A stretch of 64,000 nt of DNA from Moellerella wisconsensis ATCC 35017 (GTDB lineage: Bacteria > Pseudomonadota > Gammaproteobacteria > Enterobacterales > Enterobacteriaceae), in NCBI RefSeq assembly GCF_001294465.1, contig NZ_LGAA01000018.1, positions 372,001 to 436,000 of the forward strand. The letters are read 5' to 3'. The notes beneath the pieces are model-generated. The model was given only the letters and a program-made list of their open reading frames with translations, ran no database searches and had not been told where the DNA came from. Positions 37,796-47,177 of this stretch are shown here, one piece after another. Numbering within the stretch: the stretch's first letter is position 1; each line of letters starts with the position of its first letter. Position numbers and translations under genes: made by a program.

Positions 37796-38891
37796 ACCAA
37801 AAAAAATTGTAGGGTTACTTATCGCGATAATAATTATCGCATTTTTTTGGATAACTCGTGAAATTTTGCCTCCACCGTTAACTGATAAGGAAAAGGTTGT
37901 GATGGAAACATTGTTTGAAAAAGTCAAACCGCAATGTATCGGGCGTTATGTAATGGATGTCCCTGAATCGTTTAATAATCAGCTAAGAGATAAAATATTT
38001 ATTGGTGATTTCAAAATTGAAAGTAAATTTATTTATCCTCCGGCATTTAGGCAACGTATTGAATTAAGAGAAAAAGAATTAATAGAATGGGAGCAAAACG
38101 AAGAAAATTCACCTGCGCTTAAAGAAGTTATTCGATTATCCGACAATAAAGGCGTGATTTTTGATAGGAATCAATCTGGCTCTAGTGATGCTTATCGAAC
38201 ATTAGAAGCTCATGTATATATTAATCATATTGCGTTTGTTATTACTTCTGACATTAGAGATTTTTCGAATAAAAAGCATGAAAAAAGAAAGACAGCTTTT
38301 TTAGCCAGAGGAGGAACTGAATATCAGTCAAATCAAAAGCCAGCCAAATTAGCTGCAATGCAATCATTAATTTCACGCCTGAGCGGACGATTAGATCATG
38401 AGATCCCTACGGAAAAAGGTGTCTGTATTCCTAATGGGTTTATATTGGATGATGAAAATAAACCTACAGAAAGATTATATTTTTTATATGAAAATAATGA
38501 TTTCAATTTCTCGGTAAATATTGAAGACCATGTTACGGCTGTTGATGATACTTTGTTGAGTCGCTCATCAGAGATAAAAAAATCAATGGTATTAAATAAT
38601 ATGCATACCTTTAAAAAAGGTGAAATAAAACCCAATGGGGTTCCAGTTCAAGAATGGTTAATGGCAGGGCAACAAGATGTTTATAATGAAAAAGAAAATA
38701 AAGTAGAATCAGGTTTTCCCTACTATTATTTTCTATTAAAAGCAAATCAAGGTACATCTTCGTTTGAAAAACCATTTTTAAGTATGACATTATTTAATGA
38801 TAATAAAAAAACAACGTACAGTGATGCACAAATGGTCGAAATATGGGATCGAATTGTTGGTTCTCTGCGTTATAAACCGAATGCGTTTTAA
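37782..38891 (+). CDS. T6SS immunity protein, Tli4-like
   Basis: 369 residues from GTG at 37782 (AAGAGG ribosome site nine bases upstream); a TTG at 37761 is the alternative. It overlaps the lipase gene by 14 bases, so the pair is co-translated. One N-terminal membrane segment (IVGLLIAIIIIAFFWI) anchors a large periplasmic-side domain. The motif QCIGRYVMDVPESF just after it and the closing MVEIWDRIVGSLRY are hallmarks I associate with the Tli4 family. Position in the membrane/periplasm fits neutralising a phospholipase that reaches the periplasm. The gene is more AT-rich than the tss genes. Confidence 0.82.
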   Translation: MRLTKPKKIVGLLIAIIIIAFFWITREILPPPLTDKEKVVMETLFEKVKPQCIGRYVMDVPESFNNQLRDKIFIGDFKIESKFIYPPAFRQRIELREKELIEWEQNEENSPALKEVIRLSDNKGVIFDRNQSGSSDAYRTLEAHVYINHIAFVITSDIRDFSNKKHEKRKTAFLARGGTEYQSNQKPAKLAAMQSLISRLSGRLDHEIPTEKGVCIPNGFILDDENKPTERLYFLYENNDFNFSVNIEDHVTAVDDTLLSRSSEIKKSMVLNNMHTFKKGEIKPNGVPVQEWLMAGQQDVYNEKENKVESGFPYYYFLLKANQGTSSFEKPFLSMTLFNDNKKTTYSDAQMVEIWDRIVGSLRYKPNAF

Positions 38892-39029
38892 TCTTTGCAA
38901 CAATGATATTTAAACGATTTAAAAATAATAAATAAAAAACATAGTTTCTCATAATCTACTTCTTCATTAAAATGTACGCTTCTAGTTCCACTGAAAATAT
39001 TCACTTTACTTCTAATAAATAGGTTTATT

Positions 39030-39287
39030 ATGAAAGGATTTGTCTGTCTTGGTGACAAAAATACTCATGGAGGCCATGTGCTCTCGGCTTCATCCACGAT
39101 GTACATTGATGATAAACAAGTTGCACTCGTTGGGGATCTTATTTCCTGCCCTAAACACGGAAATAACACCATTATAGAAGGGGCTGATTCCGCTTTTGAT
39201 AATGGTATTGCCATTGTAGTGGATCAGTGCCTATGTGCATGTGGGTGTCGGGTGATCAGCTCGGAGCCCACAATTCATACAAAATAA
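39030..39287 (+). CDS. PAAR-domain spike-tip protein
   Basis: 85 residues, PAAR fold only. GDKNTHGGHVLSASS opens the domain, CPKHGNNTIIEG is the central turn, and the end carries DQCLCACGCRV; the His/Cys residues (THGGH, CPKH, CACGC) can supply the zinc site at the cone tip. It caps VgrG and sharpens the spike. No toxin extension, so effectors must be carried by VgrG, Hcp or this cap. It lies 138 bases after the immunity gene and 21 bases before the unknown membrane protein. Confidence 0.9.
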   Translation: MKGFVCLGDKNTHGGHVLSASSTMYIDDKQVALVGDLISCPKHGNNTIIEGADSAFDNGIAIVVDQCLCACGCRVISSEPTIHTK

Positions 39288-39308
39288 GCAGACAAGGATA
39301 TCGAATCA

Positions 39309-40391
39309 ATGTATTGGAAGATCCCCTCTATCCCAAATAAAACCCCCATAAAAAAACCTAACTATAAAATTATATTTATCTTTTTTGTAACGATTATTAC
39401 TGCAATTTATACTTATAGTGTCACATTATCAGCCGAGCAAAGAATACAGTTATTTTTTATTACATTCCCCATTATCGCTCTCCTCTTTTTTACATGTATC
39501 AGTTTTTTATACGTTCGTTACCAACATTCCGTGATCACCTGCCACAACTGGGAAAAAGAGAAAGAAATTACAAAAAACGAATGGCAAGCATGGTGTCAAT
39601 CTTCCATAACCTCTATCGCGAATGTTATCTATACCCCTGATAAAGACGGTACTGATGTATTTTTGCAAAAAGCTGAAGCTGTTCCGATGTTTCCAGATAA
39701 ACCTCGTCGTTTATTCAATAATATACAATTAGATCAAAATTTAATTGTGGCAATCGATGGGCAACTTGAAAGACAGTGTCCAAATTATCGATTCTATCTC
39801 TCTAAAATATATATCTTCGATAGCAATAATAGTAATGAAAATTTAATTTATGAAAATTGGCAGATAAAGCCTATTAAATCACCTCGCTATCAAGATGTTT
39901 TTTCTATCTATGACGATATCGAACAAAGTGATACATTTTTAATTATAACTATCCAATCTAAAGCAGAATATAGCGAATTTATTTCAGCTCAATTATTTTC
40001 AACAAACAGTAAAGTCATAAGTTTAAATAATGCACGTATAAAAGTAGAACGAATAATGGAAATAGATATTCAAAACATAGATGATGAAATAATAAAATAT
40101 ATTGATTACAGCGGAATATCAAAAAAAAATAAATTTCAGACCTGGATAACAGATAACAAACAAGATTTAGTGGATAAACTTCTAATTACTTACACCGAAA
40201 AAAATATTGAGTTTGATAAGCATAATCCTATTTATTCTTTAGCATTATCGTATTCAATACCTCATTCTAATGCATTTTTAACGTATCTTTCACTCGTATC
40301 AGAAATATCATCAAAAACAGAAACAGACCAAGTTCTTATTCACCCAAATCCTTATGGTGCCAGTTACGCGGTTTACATTCGTAGGTCTTAA
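39309..40391 (+). CDS. T6SS-associated membrane protein of unknown function
   Basis: 360 residues; not recognised. Two membrane helices near the N-terminus (IIFIFFVTIITAIYTY; FFITFPIIALLFFTCISF) are separated by a short loop, then a soluble domain of about 270 residues, Ile/Asn/Lys-rich, with a Trp/Cys-containing start (HSVITCHNWEKEKEITKNEWQAWC) and a conserved-looking end (PNPYGASYAVYIRR). With both helices crossing, the large domain would be cytoplasmic. It sits between PAAR and tssM, one base before the tssM start, so it is part of the T6SS operon. It could be a membrane-complex accessory or a second immunity-type protein. Its AT content is above that of tssM. Confidence 0.7.
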   Translation: MYWKIPSIPNKTPIKKPNYKIIFIFFVTIITAIYTYSVTLSAEQRIQLFFITFPIIALLFFTCISFLYVRYQHSVITCHNWEKEKEITKNEWQAWCQSSITSIANVIYTPDKDGTDVFLQKAEAVPMFPDKPRRLFNNIQLDQNLIVAIDGQLERQCPNYRFYLSKIYIFDSNNSNENLIYENWQIKPIKSPRYQDVFSIYDDIEQSDTFLIITIQSKAEYSEFISAQLFSTNSKVISLNNARIKVERIMEIDIQNIDDEIIKYIDYSGISKKNKFQTWITDNKQDLVDKLLITYTEKNIEFDKHNPIYSLALSYSIPHSNAFLTYLSLVSEISSKTETDQVLIHPNPYGASYAVYIRRS

Positions 40392-40392
40392 T

Positions 40393-43300
40393 ATGAAAAA
40401 TAAAATATCCGCAAGCTTTCCTCGCGGGAAGCTATTTGTGATTTTTTTAGTCTTATTTATTAGTTTATCAATCGTTTTATATGTAACTTATCAATATAAA
40501 CCATTTGATTTAAAACCATTCTATATCGGAATACCGACACTAAGTGTGATTGCATTATTAAGTATTTATTTTTATCCTATAAAAAATAAATTTTCACAAA
40601 AGCAACAACAAAAAGAATTTAAGCCACAGACTAGCTCGGTGGTTTTAAATATTAAAACTAATAATTTTAGTCTATTGTGTGATGAGATTATTCAATTACT
40701 GCGTCGTCAATATGGTACATTCTGGCATTCCAAAGTCTCCATTCAGTTGCTCATTGGTTCCCACTCTGCGGTCGAAAAACTGGCTCCGAATCTTACCCAG
40801 GAAATCTGGCAGGAGTGTGATGGCACCTTGCTTATTTATGGCGGAGATATTGGCAGAAATTCAATGGATGCATCGGTAGATACTGAGCGACTGGATACCC
40901 TAAAACAACTGCGTCGCCGTCGTCCTCTGGACGGGATTATTTGGGTAACCGAAAATAACGTATCCTCTGTTCCGCTGGATAATCGTATTGGATTTATTAA
41001 CTTAAATACCGCCACAGCAGATATCGCAGGACGCTATTTACATCACTTATTCCAAGCACTCGGCTGGCGTGCTCCCGTGTGGATGTGGAGTGTAAGTGAC
41101 AATAAGGCGATTGCTGCTGATAATATGCCTTCCGTGCTGTGTCTCACTGAACCTAATATCTCACCAGATACCCTCTCACCTACTTTATTAACCTTATTAT
41201 CTGGATTAAATACTCAAGGCACACAGGCATTATTGCAGCATCCCGAACACACTTATTTATTGACACTAGCCCAATATTTGAAATCGGGCGGTAGCGAACA
41301 ACTGGCGGCGACATTAACACCGCTATTTTCAAGGACTCGTGCGCTACCTATTGCAGGCATAGCATTTAGTACACCTGTAATTACCGTGGGAAATCAACGT
41401 GTTAATCACAGTTGGCAACCCGATAGCCGGTGGCATAGTTGGCTTAGTATCCAAGCTGAATTAGCCCCTGAGCTAAAACCCGCCGCTTTAGGCCTTAATA
41501 GTAAACGTGTATTGCAATACTCTACGGCTACGATAATGGCGTTATGGGGAATTGGAATGATCACTGCTTATATCGCCAATCGTCAGCTTATTAATCAAAG
41601 TATGCACAATGCCCAAGTTGCTATTAATCCGCAACTATCTGAATCTGAAAGATTAAATGCACAATATAACTTTCAACAAATCTTAGGGCTGTTGGATCAC
41701 CGAGAGCATACTTACGTTCCATTATGGCTACGTTTTGGGCTTAATCAGAATAATGCGTTATTGGCACAACTGTGGCCTGTATATCAACAATCGTTGTTGC
41801 CCTTGCTGCGAGACAATCTCCTTCAAGAATTAACCCAGCAATTACAGGCATTCGCCCAGCTTCCGCCTGAGAGTACTGAACGTGCTGAAGCTTCTCCTCG
41901 AGCCTATCAAGCACTCAAAGCCTACTTAATGATGAGTACTCCCGAGCGTATGGATCCGCGCTTTTTTATTGATGCTACCTTGGGTAATAACCCTCAACAG
42001 ACCGGAGAGTGGCAAACCTTAGGCAGAGAACTACTGATGTTTTATGCCCAGCAATTACCTCAACATCCAGCGTGGGCAATAACACCTAATCGTTCTTTAA
42101 TCAACAGTAGTCGCACGTTGCTTATTCGCCAAATTGGTCAACGCAGCGGTGAATCGGCGATGTATCAAAAAATTCTTCAACAAGCTAAATATAACTATGC
42201 AGATTTAACCTTAAATGAAATGGTTGCAGAGACTGATGTTAACTTTCTGTTCAGTACGGAGCAGTTTATTCCGGGGATTTTTACCCGCAAAGCATGGGAA
42301 GAATCGATTGAACCTGCAATAAAACAAGCAGTTGAAGCACGTCGTGATGAAATCGATTGGGTCTTAAGTGATAGTCAAAAAAGTATAGATAGCGAGATCT
42401 CACCGGAACAATTGAAGCAACGTTTAACTGACCGTTATTTTTCCGATTTTTCGGGCAGTTGGCTTAACTTTCTCAATAGTTTGCAATGGCGAAAAACGGA
42501 GAATTTATCCGACACTATTGATCAATTAACTTTAATGAGTGATGTTCGCCAATCTCCGGTTATTGCATTAATGAATACTTTGTCATATCAAGGCAAAACA
42601 GGCCGGCAACAAGAAAAGCTAACTGATTCCTTTGTTAATTCAGCGAAGGAGCTGATTAATAAAGAGAAAAAACCCACTATCAGCCAAAAAGCTGAGTTTA
42701 CCGGTCCTCTTGAGGATGTTTTTGGCCCAATTTTAAATTTCACTGATCCACAATCTAGCACCGCAAACAACGATAATTTAAGTTTACAGACTTACTTAAC
42801 GCGTGTGACTCGTGTGCGTTTAAAACTGCAACAAGTGATGAATGCCCCAGATCCTCAAGCTATGTCCCAAGCGTTGGCGCAAAGCGTATTTGAAGGGAAA
42901 ACGGTAGATCTTTCTGAAACACGGGATTATGGCAGCCTGATTGCCGCAAGTCTCGGTCAAGAGTGGCATAGTTTTGGTGAAACACTGTTAGTCGAGCCGA
43001 TGACCCAAGCTTGGCAGCAATTATTAATGCCGACCGCTGAAGGTATTAATAACGAATGGCAAAATGCTATTGTCAATGAATGGAACAGTGCATTTGGTGG
43101 TCGCTATCCCTTTAAAAATACACAAAGTGAAGTCTCTTTACCGTTGATGGCGCAATATCTACGCCCTGATAACGGACGTATTCAACGCTTCTTAGAGACA
43201 CGTTTGCAAGGTGTTTTACGTAAAGAAGGCAATCGTTGGGTACCTAACAGTACTCACTCTCAAGGATTACGCTTTAATCCAGAGTTTTTAACCGCGCTCG

Positions 43301-43749
43301 ATACTCTTAGCACTCTCGGTGATATCGCCTTTGCCAACGGTGAAGCTCGGCTGTATTTTGAAATGCGCCCCGCGACCAGTAAAAATGTCATGCAAACTAT
43401 TTTAGTTATTGATAAACAAAAGCTAATTTACGATAACCAATCTCCTGAGTGGCAACGCTTTGTGTGGCCTGCTGATACTATTGCATCAGGCGCATCCCTA
43501 AGTTGGATGACCACCACTTCTGGCACTCGGCTCTACGCCGATTATCGCGGAGTCTGGGGGATTATTCGCCTATTAGAATCTGCCACTCTGGCCCCTTATG
43601 CCGGAAGCACCAGCAGCTATACTGTATCGTGGCAAACATTCGGGGGGAATACACTGTCATACGTGTTACGTACTGAAGTAGGTAACGGCCCATTAGCGCT
43701 CTTAAAACTGCGTAATTTTGTTTTACCTAAAAAAATCTTTTTAGACTAG
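40393..43749 (+). CDS. tssM: TssM: IcmF-like T6SS membrane-complex protein
   Basis: 1118 residues from the ATG at 40393, directly after the upstream stop. Two N-terminal membrane helices (LFVIFLVLFISLSIVLYV; IGIPTLSVIALLSIYFY) and a third at about 375 (ATIMALWGIGMITAYIA) flank the cytoplasmic domain; the large periplasmic part ends in the TssM C-terminal beta-domain (GNGPLALLKLRNF). In the cytoplasmic NTPase-like domain the place of a Walker A loop reads LLIGSHSAVEKLAP, without GKS/GKT, so nucleotide binding is unlikely. It spans the periplasm and contacts TssJ, TssL and TagL. Confidence 0.94.
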   Translation: MKNKISASFPRGKLFVIFLVLFISLSIVLYVTYQYKPFDLKPFYIGIPTLSVIALLSIYFYPIKNKFSQKQQQKEFKPQTSSVVLNIKTNNFSLLCDEIIQLLRRQYGTFWHSKVSIQLLIGSHSAVEKLAPNLTQEIWQECDGTLLIYGGDIGRNSMDASVDTERLDTLKQLRRRRPLDGIIWVTENNVSSVPLDNRIGFINLNTATADIAGRYLHHLFQALGWRAPVWMWSVSDNKAIAADNMPSVLCLTEPNISPDTLSPTLLTLLSGLNTQGTQALLQHPEHTYLLTLAQYLKSGGSEQLAATLTPLFSRTRALPIAGIAFSTPVITVGNQRVNHSWQPDSRWHSWLSIQAELAPELKPAALGLNSKRVLQYSTATIMALWGIGMITAYIANRQLINQSMHNAQVAINPQLSESERLNAQYNFQQILGLLDHREHTYVPLWLRFGLNQNNALLAQLWPVYQQSLLPLLRDNLLQELTQQLQAFAQLPPESTERAEASPRAYQALKAYLMMSTPERMDPRFFIDATLGNNPQQTGEWQTLGRELLMFYAQQLPQHPAWAITPNRSLINSSRTLLIRQIGQRSGESAMYQKILQQAKYNYADLTLNEMVAETDVNFLFSTEQFIPGIFTRKAWEESIEPAIKQAVEARRDEIDWVLSDSQKSIDSEISPEQLKQRLTDRYFSDFSGSWLNFLNSLQWRKTENLSDTIDQLTLMSDVRQSPVIALMNTLSYQGKTGRQQEKLTDSFVNSAKELINKEKKPTISQKAEFTGPLEDVFGPILNFTDPQSSTANNDNLSLQTYLTRVTRVRLKLQQVMNAPDPQAMSQALAQSVFEGKTVDLSETRDYGSLIAASLGQEWHSFGETLLVEPMTQAWQQLLMPTAEGINNEWQNAIVNEWNSAFGGRYPFKNTQSEVSLPLMAQYLRPDNGRIQRFLETRLQGVLRKEGNRWVPNSTHSQGLRFNPEFLTALDTLSTLGDIAFANGEARLYFEMRPATSKNVMQTILVIDKQKLIYDNQSPEWQRFVWPADTIASGASLSWMTTTSGTRLYADYRGVWGIIRLLESATLAPYAGSTSSYTVSWQTFGGNTLSYVLRTEVGNGPLALLKLRNFVLPKKIFLD

Positions 43750-43769
43750 CGTGTGAAGGATATTGAGCT

Positions 43770-45389
43770 ATGCCCGTATTAACCGCACTACGAACATCGT
43801 GTTTTACCGATCATCCCCAAGATGAAAAATCCATTGCTCAACAACAAATTGCTCTTTGGGAGCGTTGGTTATTGCCAATCACGCCTGATTCTCCCGTCGG
43901 AGAAGATCCCGGATATGATGATGATTTTGAGCGCATGCGTGAAGAAGTTAATAAACTGTCTGGGGCAGATACTGAACTCATATGTTCACTTGCCGAGAAA
44001 TTACTCACCACCGTCTGTAAAGATGTTCGGGTGGTTACTTATTATATTTGGGCGCGATTACATAAAGAGGGAGAAGCGGGCTTAGCTGACTCACTGGGTT
44101 TGCTCGCAGGTTTTCTAAGTCACTATCACGATACATTATTACCGGCTCGTCCGAACAGTCGAAAATCTGCATTAGAATGGTTAGCGGGTCAACGAGTATT
44201 AGATAGCTTGTCACTTTACCCTGAAGTTGATCACAAGGAATTTTCACGTATTGTGGCACTGTTGGGGATAATTGTAGACGAATTCACTACATGGGAAGAA
44301 AACTGTCGCCCTCAAATTTCTCCCTTATTACGGGCACTTGAAAAACGATTAGCTCAGTCAGGGGGCGCAAACAGTGTTGTACCTCAAAATATCAAAGCAT
44401 CTGATCTCAAAAATGTCTCCTCCACATCCATATTATCGACAAGCCAAAGCTCAATTTCACCCATTCAATCAGGCCGTGAGCTTCTTGATCAAGCTAAAGT
44501 GTTAGCGGGCTATTTACGCAATCAACCCAACGGTTGGTTAGCCGGGCATAGATTAATGAAATCAGTACGTTGGGACACGATACATCAATCTCCTCCACAA
44601 AATCAACATGGATGTACTCGCCTCACGCCTCCTCGAACAGAAGCTCGAGCACAGCTTAAACGTTTATACTTACAGCAAAGTTGGTTAGAGCTAACCGAAC
44701 AAGCTGATCGTCTATTTGCTGAAGGAGTTAATCACTTTTGGCTTGATGTGCAGTGGTATTTATACCAAGCGCTGAGTAAATCTCCTTCACCTTGGGATGG
44801 CTGGGCCGCCGTTATTGCCTCAGATTTAAAACAGTTTCTTACTCGTTTACCTGGGCTGGAAACACTGGCTTGGGAAGATGGAACGCCTTTCGCTGACGAA
44901 GTCACATTAGCGTGGATCAAGCAACATATTTTTGAGGAAAATACCTCAGGACTGCATGACTTACCTTTTCATCAAACTTCGCCCGCAGATGAAGAGTCTA
45001 TTTTCGCGCTTGAGCAAGAAGCTTTAGTGCAAGCAGATAATGAGGGCATTGATACAGCAATTGCTTGGTTAATTAATCGACCTGAAGTTCGTCACCCTCG
45101 TCAAAAATGGTTATTACAGCTGGTCATCGCCCGTGTTGCTGAACAGTTTTCTCGCCACGACTTTGCGCTTAATTTTTTACAAGATTTAGATGAAAAAGCC
45201 CGCCACATGCCTTTATCTGACTGGGAGCCGAACTTTATATTTGAAATAAAGGCACGCCAGCTACATTTACTCCGTAATAAAGCCCAGCGGAATACAGCAG
45301 ATAAAAGCGGCTTACATTTACAAATGAAAAATTTACTGGCAGAACTCACACGATTAGACCCTGTAAGAGCCCTCGTATTATATCCTTAA
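43770..45389 (+). CDS. tssA: TssA: T6SS sheath-assembly cap (ImpA_N + VasJ domains)
   Basis: 539 residues. The N-terminal ImpA_N domain (about 20-140; PITPDSPVGEDPGYDDDFERM and VVTYYIWARLHKEGEAGLADSL) is typical of TssA; a variable linker follows, then a VasJ-type C-terminal domain (about 290-535; FWLDVQWYLYQAL, DGWAAVI). TssA recruits and guides tube/sheath polymerisation from the membrane complex. It sits between tssM and tssF. Confidence 0.9.
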   Translation: MPVLTALRTSCFTDHPQDEKSIAQQQIALWERWLLPITPDSPVGEDPGYDDDFERMREEVNKLSGADTELICSLAEKLLTTVCKDVRVVTYYIWARLHKEGEAGLADSLGLLAGFLSHYHDTLLPARPNSRKSALEWLAGQRVLDSLSLYPEVDHKEFSRIVALLGIIVDEFTTWEENCRPQISPLLRALEKRLAQSGGANSVVPQNIKASDLKNVSSTSILSTSQSSISPIQSGRELLDQAKVLAGYLRNQPNGWLAGHRLMKSVRWDTIHQSPPQNQHGCTRLTPPRTEARAQLKRLYLQQSWLELTEQADRLFAEGVNHFWLDVQWYLYQALSKSPSPWDGWAAVIASDLKQFLTRLPGLETLAWEDGTPFADEVTLAWIKQHIFEENTSGLHDLPFHQTSPADEESIFALEQEALVQADNEGIDTAIAWLINRPEVRHPRQKWLLQLVIARVAEQFSRHDFALNFLQDLDEKARHMPLSDWEPNFIFEIKARQLHLLRNKAQRNTADKSGLHLQMKNLLAELTRLDPVRALVLYP

Positions 45390-45413
45390 TACTTACCGAA
45401 TAGAGAATAACGA

Positions 45414-47177
45414 ATGGATGATTTAACGCTACGTTACTATGACGCAGAAATGCGCTACCTACGAGAGGCGGCGAAGGAATTCGCTCAGGCCCATCCTGAC
45501 CGTGCTGCGCTACTAGACTTAGATAAAGCGGGCATTCCTGATCCGTTTGTTGAACGGCTATTTGAAGGGTTTGCTTTTTCCATGGGGCAACTGCGCCAAA
45601 AAATTGATGATGATCTGCCTGAATTAACGGAAGGACTCGTCAGTTTATTATGGCCCCACTATCTACAAACGATCCCTTCTTTGTCGATTGTTGAGTTATC
45701 CCCTAATATTGAACAATTGAAAGTGCGTAGCGTAATTCCAGCGCATTTTGAAGTATTATCACGCCCTATTGGCCCCAAAAAAACAGTGTGTCGTTACCGC
45801 ACAACGCGCAATCTCACATTAGATCCCATTAAATTATCTGGTGTTAATTTAACCACTGAACCTGATGGGCGCTCGACACTTCGGCTTACCTTTCAATGCA
45901 GTGAAATGATTGATTGGTCACAAGTCCCATTAACCGCTCTATCGTTCTATTTAGCGGGTGATATTCCTACAACGTATGCATTACACCTCGCTCTAACAAA
46001 GAATATTGCCGCAACCTATTTAAAGCTTCCATCAGCTTCTGAACGTATTGCCTTGCCGCTGTGGTTTTCACCTGGAGGGTTTAGTGAGCAAGACAGCTTA
46101 TGGCCAAAAGGAGGAACAACCTTCAGTGGTTATCAACTATTACTGGAATATTTTACTTTTCGAGAGAAATTCTTATTCGTCAATTTACACGGCTTAGGCG
46201 ATGTTCACTTTCCAGAAAATACACGCCAATTTGAACTCGATATTGTACTTAATACCCAATGGGATGATGATTTAGCGCTCAATACTGACAATATAAAATT
46301 ACACTGTGTTCCGGTGATTAATCTATTCAACGTAGAGGCTGATCCACTTACTGTTAATGGATTAGAAAGCGAATATCTATTACGCCCTCGCCGTTTACAA
46401 GATGGCCATACAGAAATTTATTCAGTTGATAATGTTCAAGGTTCAAGACGTAACCAAAAAATTAACTATGTACCTTTTACCAGTTTTCGTCATCGGGGGG
46501 GAATGCTACGCCATAATGCCCCGGAGCATTATTATCATACTCGGGTCAAACGAGGAGTATCAGGGCTGCATGACACGTGGCTTATTTTAGGCGGAGAAGA
46601 TAATCACCTTGATGAAGCACTTGAAAGCCAAACTTTATCACTTCAATTGACGGGAACAAACGGGCAACTTCCTCGCAAATCTTTACAAGGTACTTTGTTA
46701 GATAGAACCGAGCAAACACTTCAATTTTCGTTAACTGTACGTAATTTATGCAAGCCAACATTACCGAGTTACCCTCCGGTAGAAGATCGCTTTCATTGGC
46801 GAGTTCTAAGTCACTTAGGCGCCAGTTTTTTGAATATGATGGACAATGCAGAAGTCCTACGCGGTACATTGGCACTGTATGACTGGCGTGATGACGATAT
46901 GAATAAACGCCAATTAGATGCTATCCAACATGTCGAACACCAACTTATAGAGCGCTTTGAGAAAGGTTTTTTACAGCGAGGTATTGCGATTAATATTACC
47001 TTAGACAGCCAAGGCTTTAATGGTGAAGGCGATATTCATCTCTTTGGTGAAATGCTCAATCGTTTCTTTGAACTCTATACCGATGTTCACTTATTTAATC
47101 AACTTACATTATTTATTTTGCCCACTGGAAAATGCCTACAATGGACCGAAAATCAATCTCCTCAACGACTGCGGTAA
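45414..47177 (+). CDS. tssF: TssF: T6SS baseplate wedge protein
   Basis: 587 residues, standard length. The start LRYYDAEMRYLREAAKEFAQ and DPFVERLFEGFAFSMGQLRQ are diagnostic, as is PHYLQTIPSLSIVE. TssF2-TssG forms the baseplate wedge with TssE. The 3' end overlaps tssG by about 37 bases. Confidence 0.96.
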   Translation: MDDLTLRYYDAEMRYLREAAKEFAQAHPDRAALLDLDKAGIPDPFVERLFEGFAFSMGQLRQKIDDDLPELTEGLVSLLWPHYLQTIPSLSIVELSPNIEQLKVRSVIPAHFEVLSRPIGPKKTVCRYRTTRNLTLDPIKLSGVNLTTEPDGRSTLRLTFQCSEMIDWSQVPLTALSFYLAGDIPTTYALHLALTKNIAATYLKLPSASERIALPLWFSPGGFSEQDSLWPKGGTTFSGYQLLLEYFTFREKFLFVNLHGLGDVHFPENTRQFELDIVLNTQWDDDLALNTDNIKLHCVPVINLFNVEADPLTVNGLESEYLLRPRRLQDGHTEIYSVDNVQGSRRNQKINYVPFTSFRHRGGMLRHNAPEHYYHTRVKRGVSGLHDTWLILGGEDNHLDEALESQTLSLQLTGTNGQLPRKSLQGTLLDRTEQTLQFSLTVRNLCKPTLPSYPPVEDRFHWRVLSHLGASFLNMMDNAEVLRGTLALYDWRDDDMNKRQLDAIQHVEHQLIERFEKGFLQRGIAINITLDSQGFNGEGDIHLFGEMLNRFFELYTDVHLFNQLTLFILPTGKCLQWTENQSPQRLR

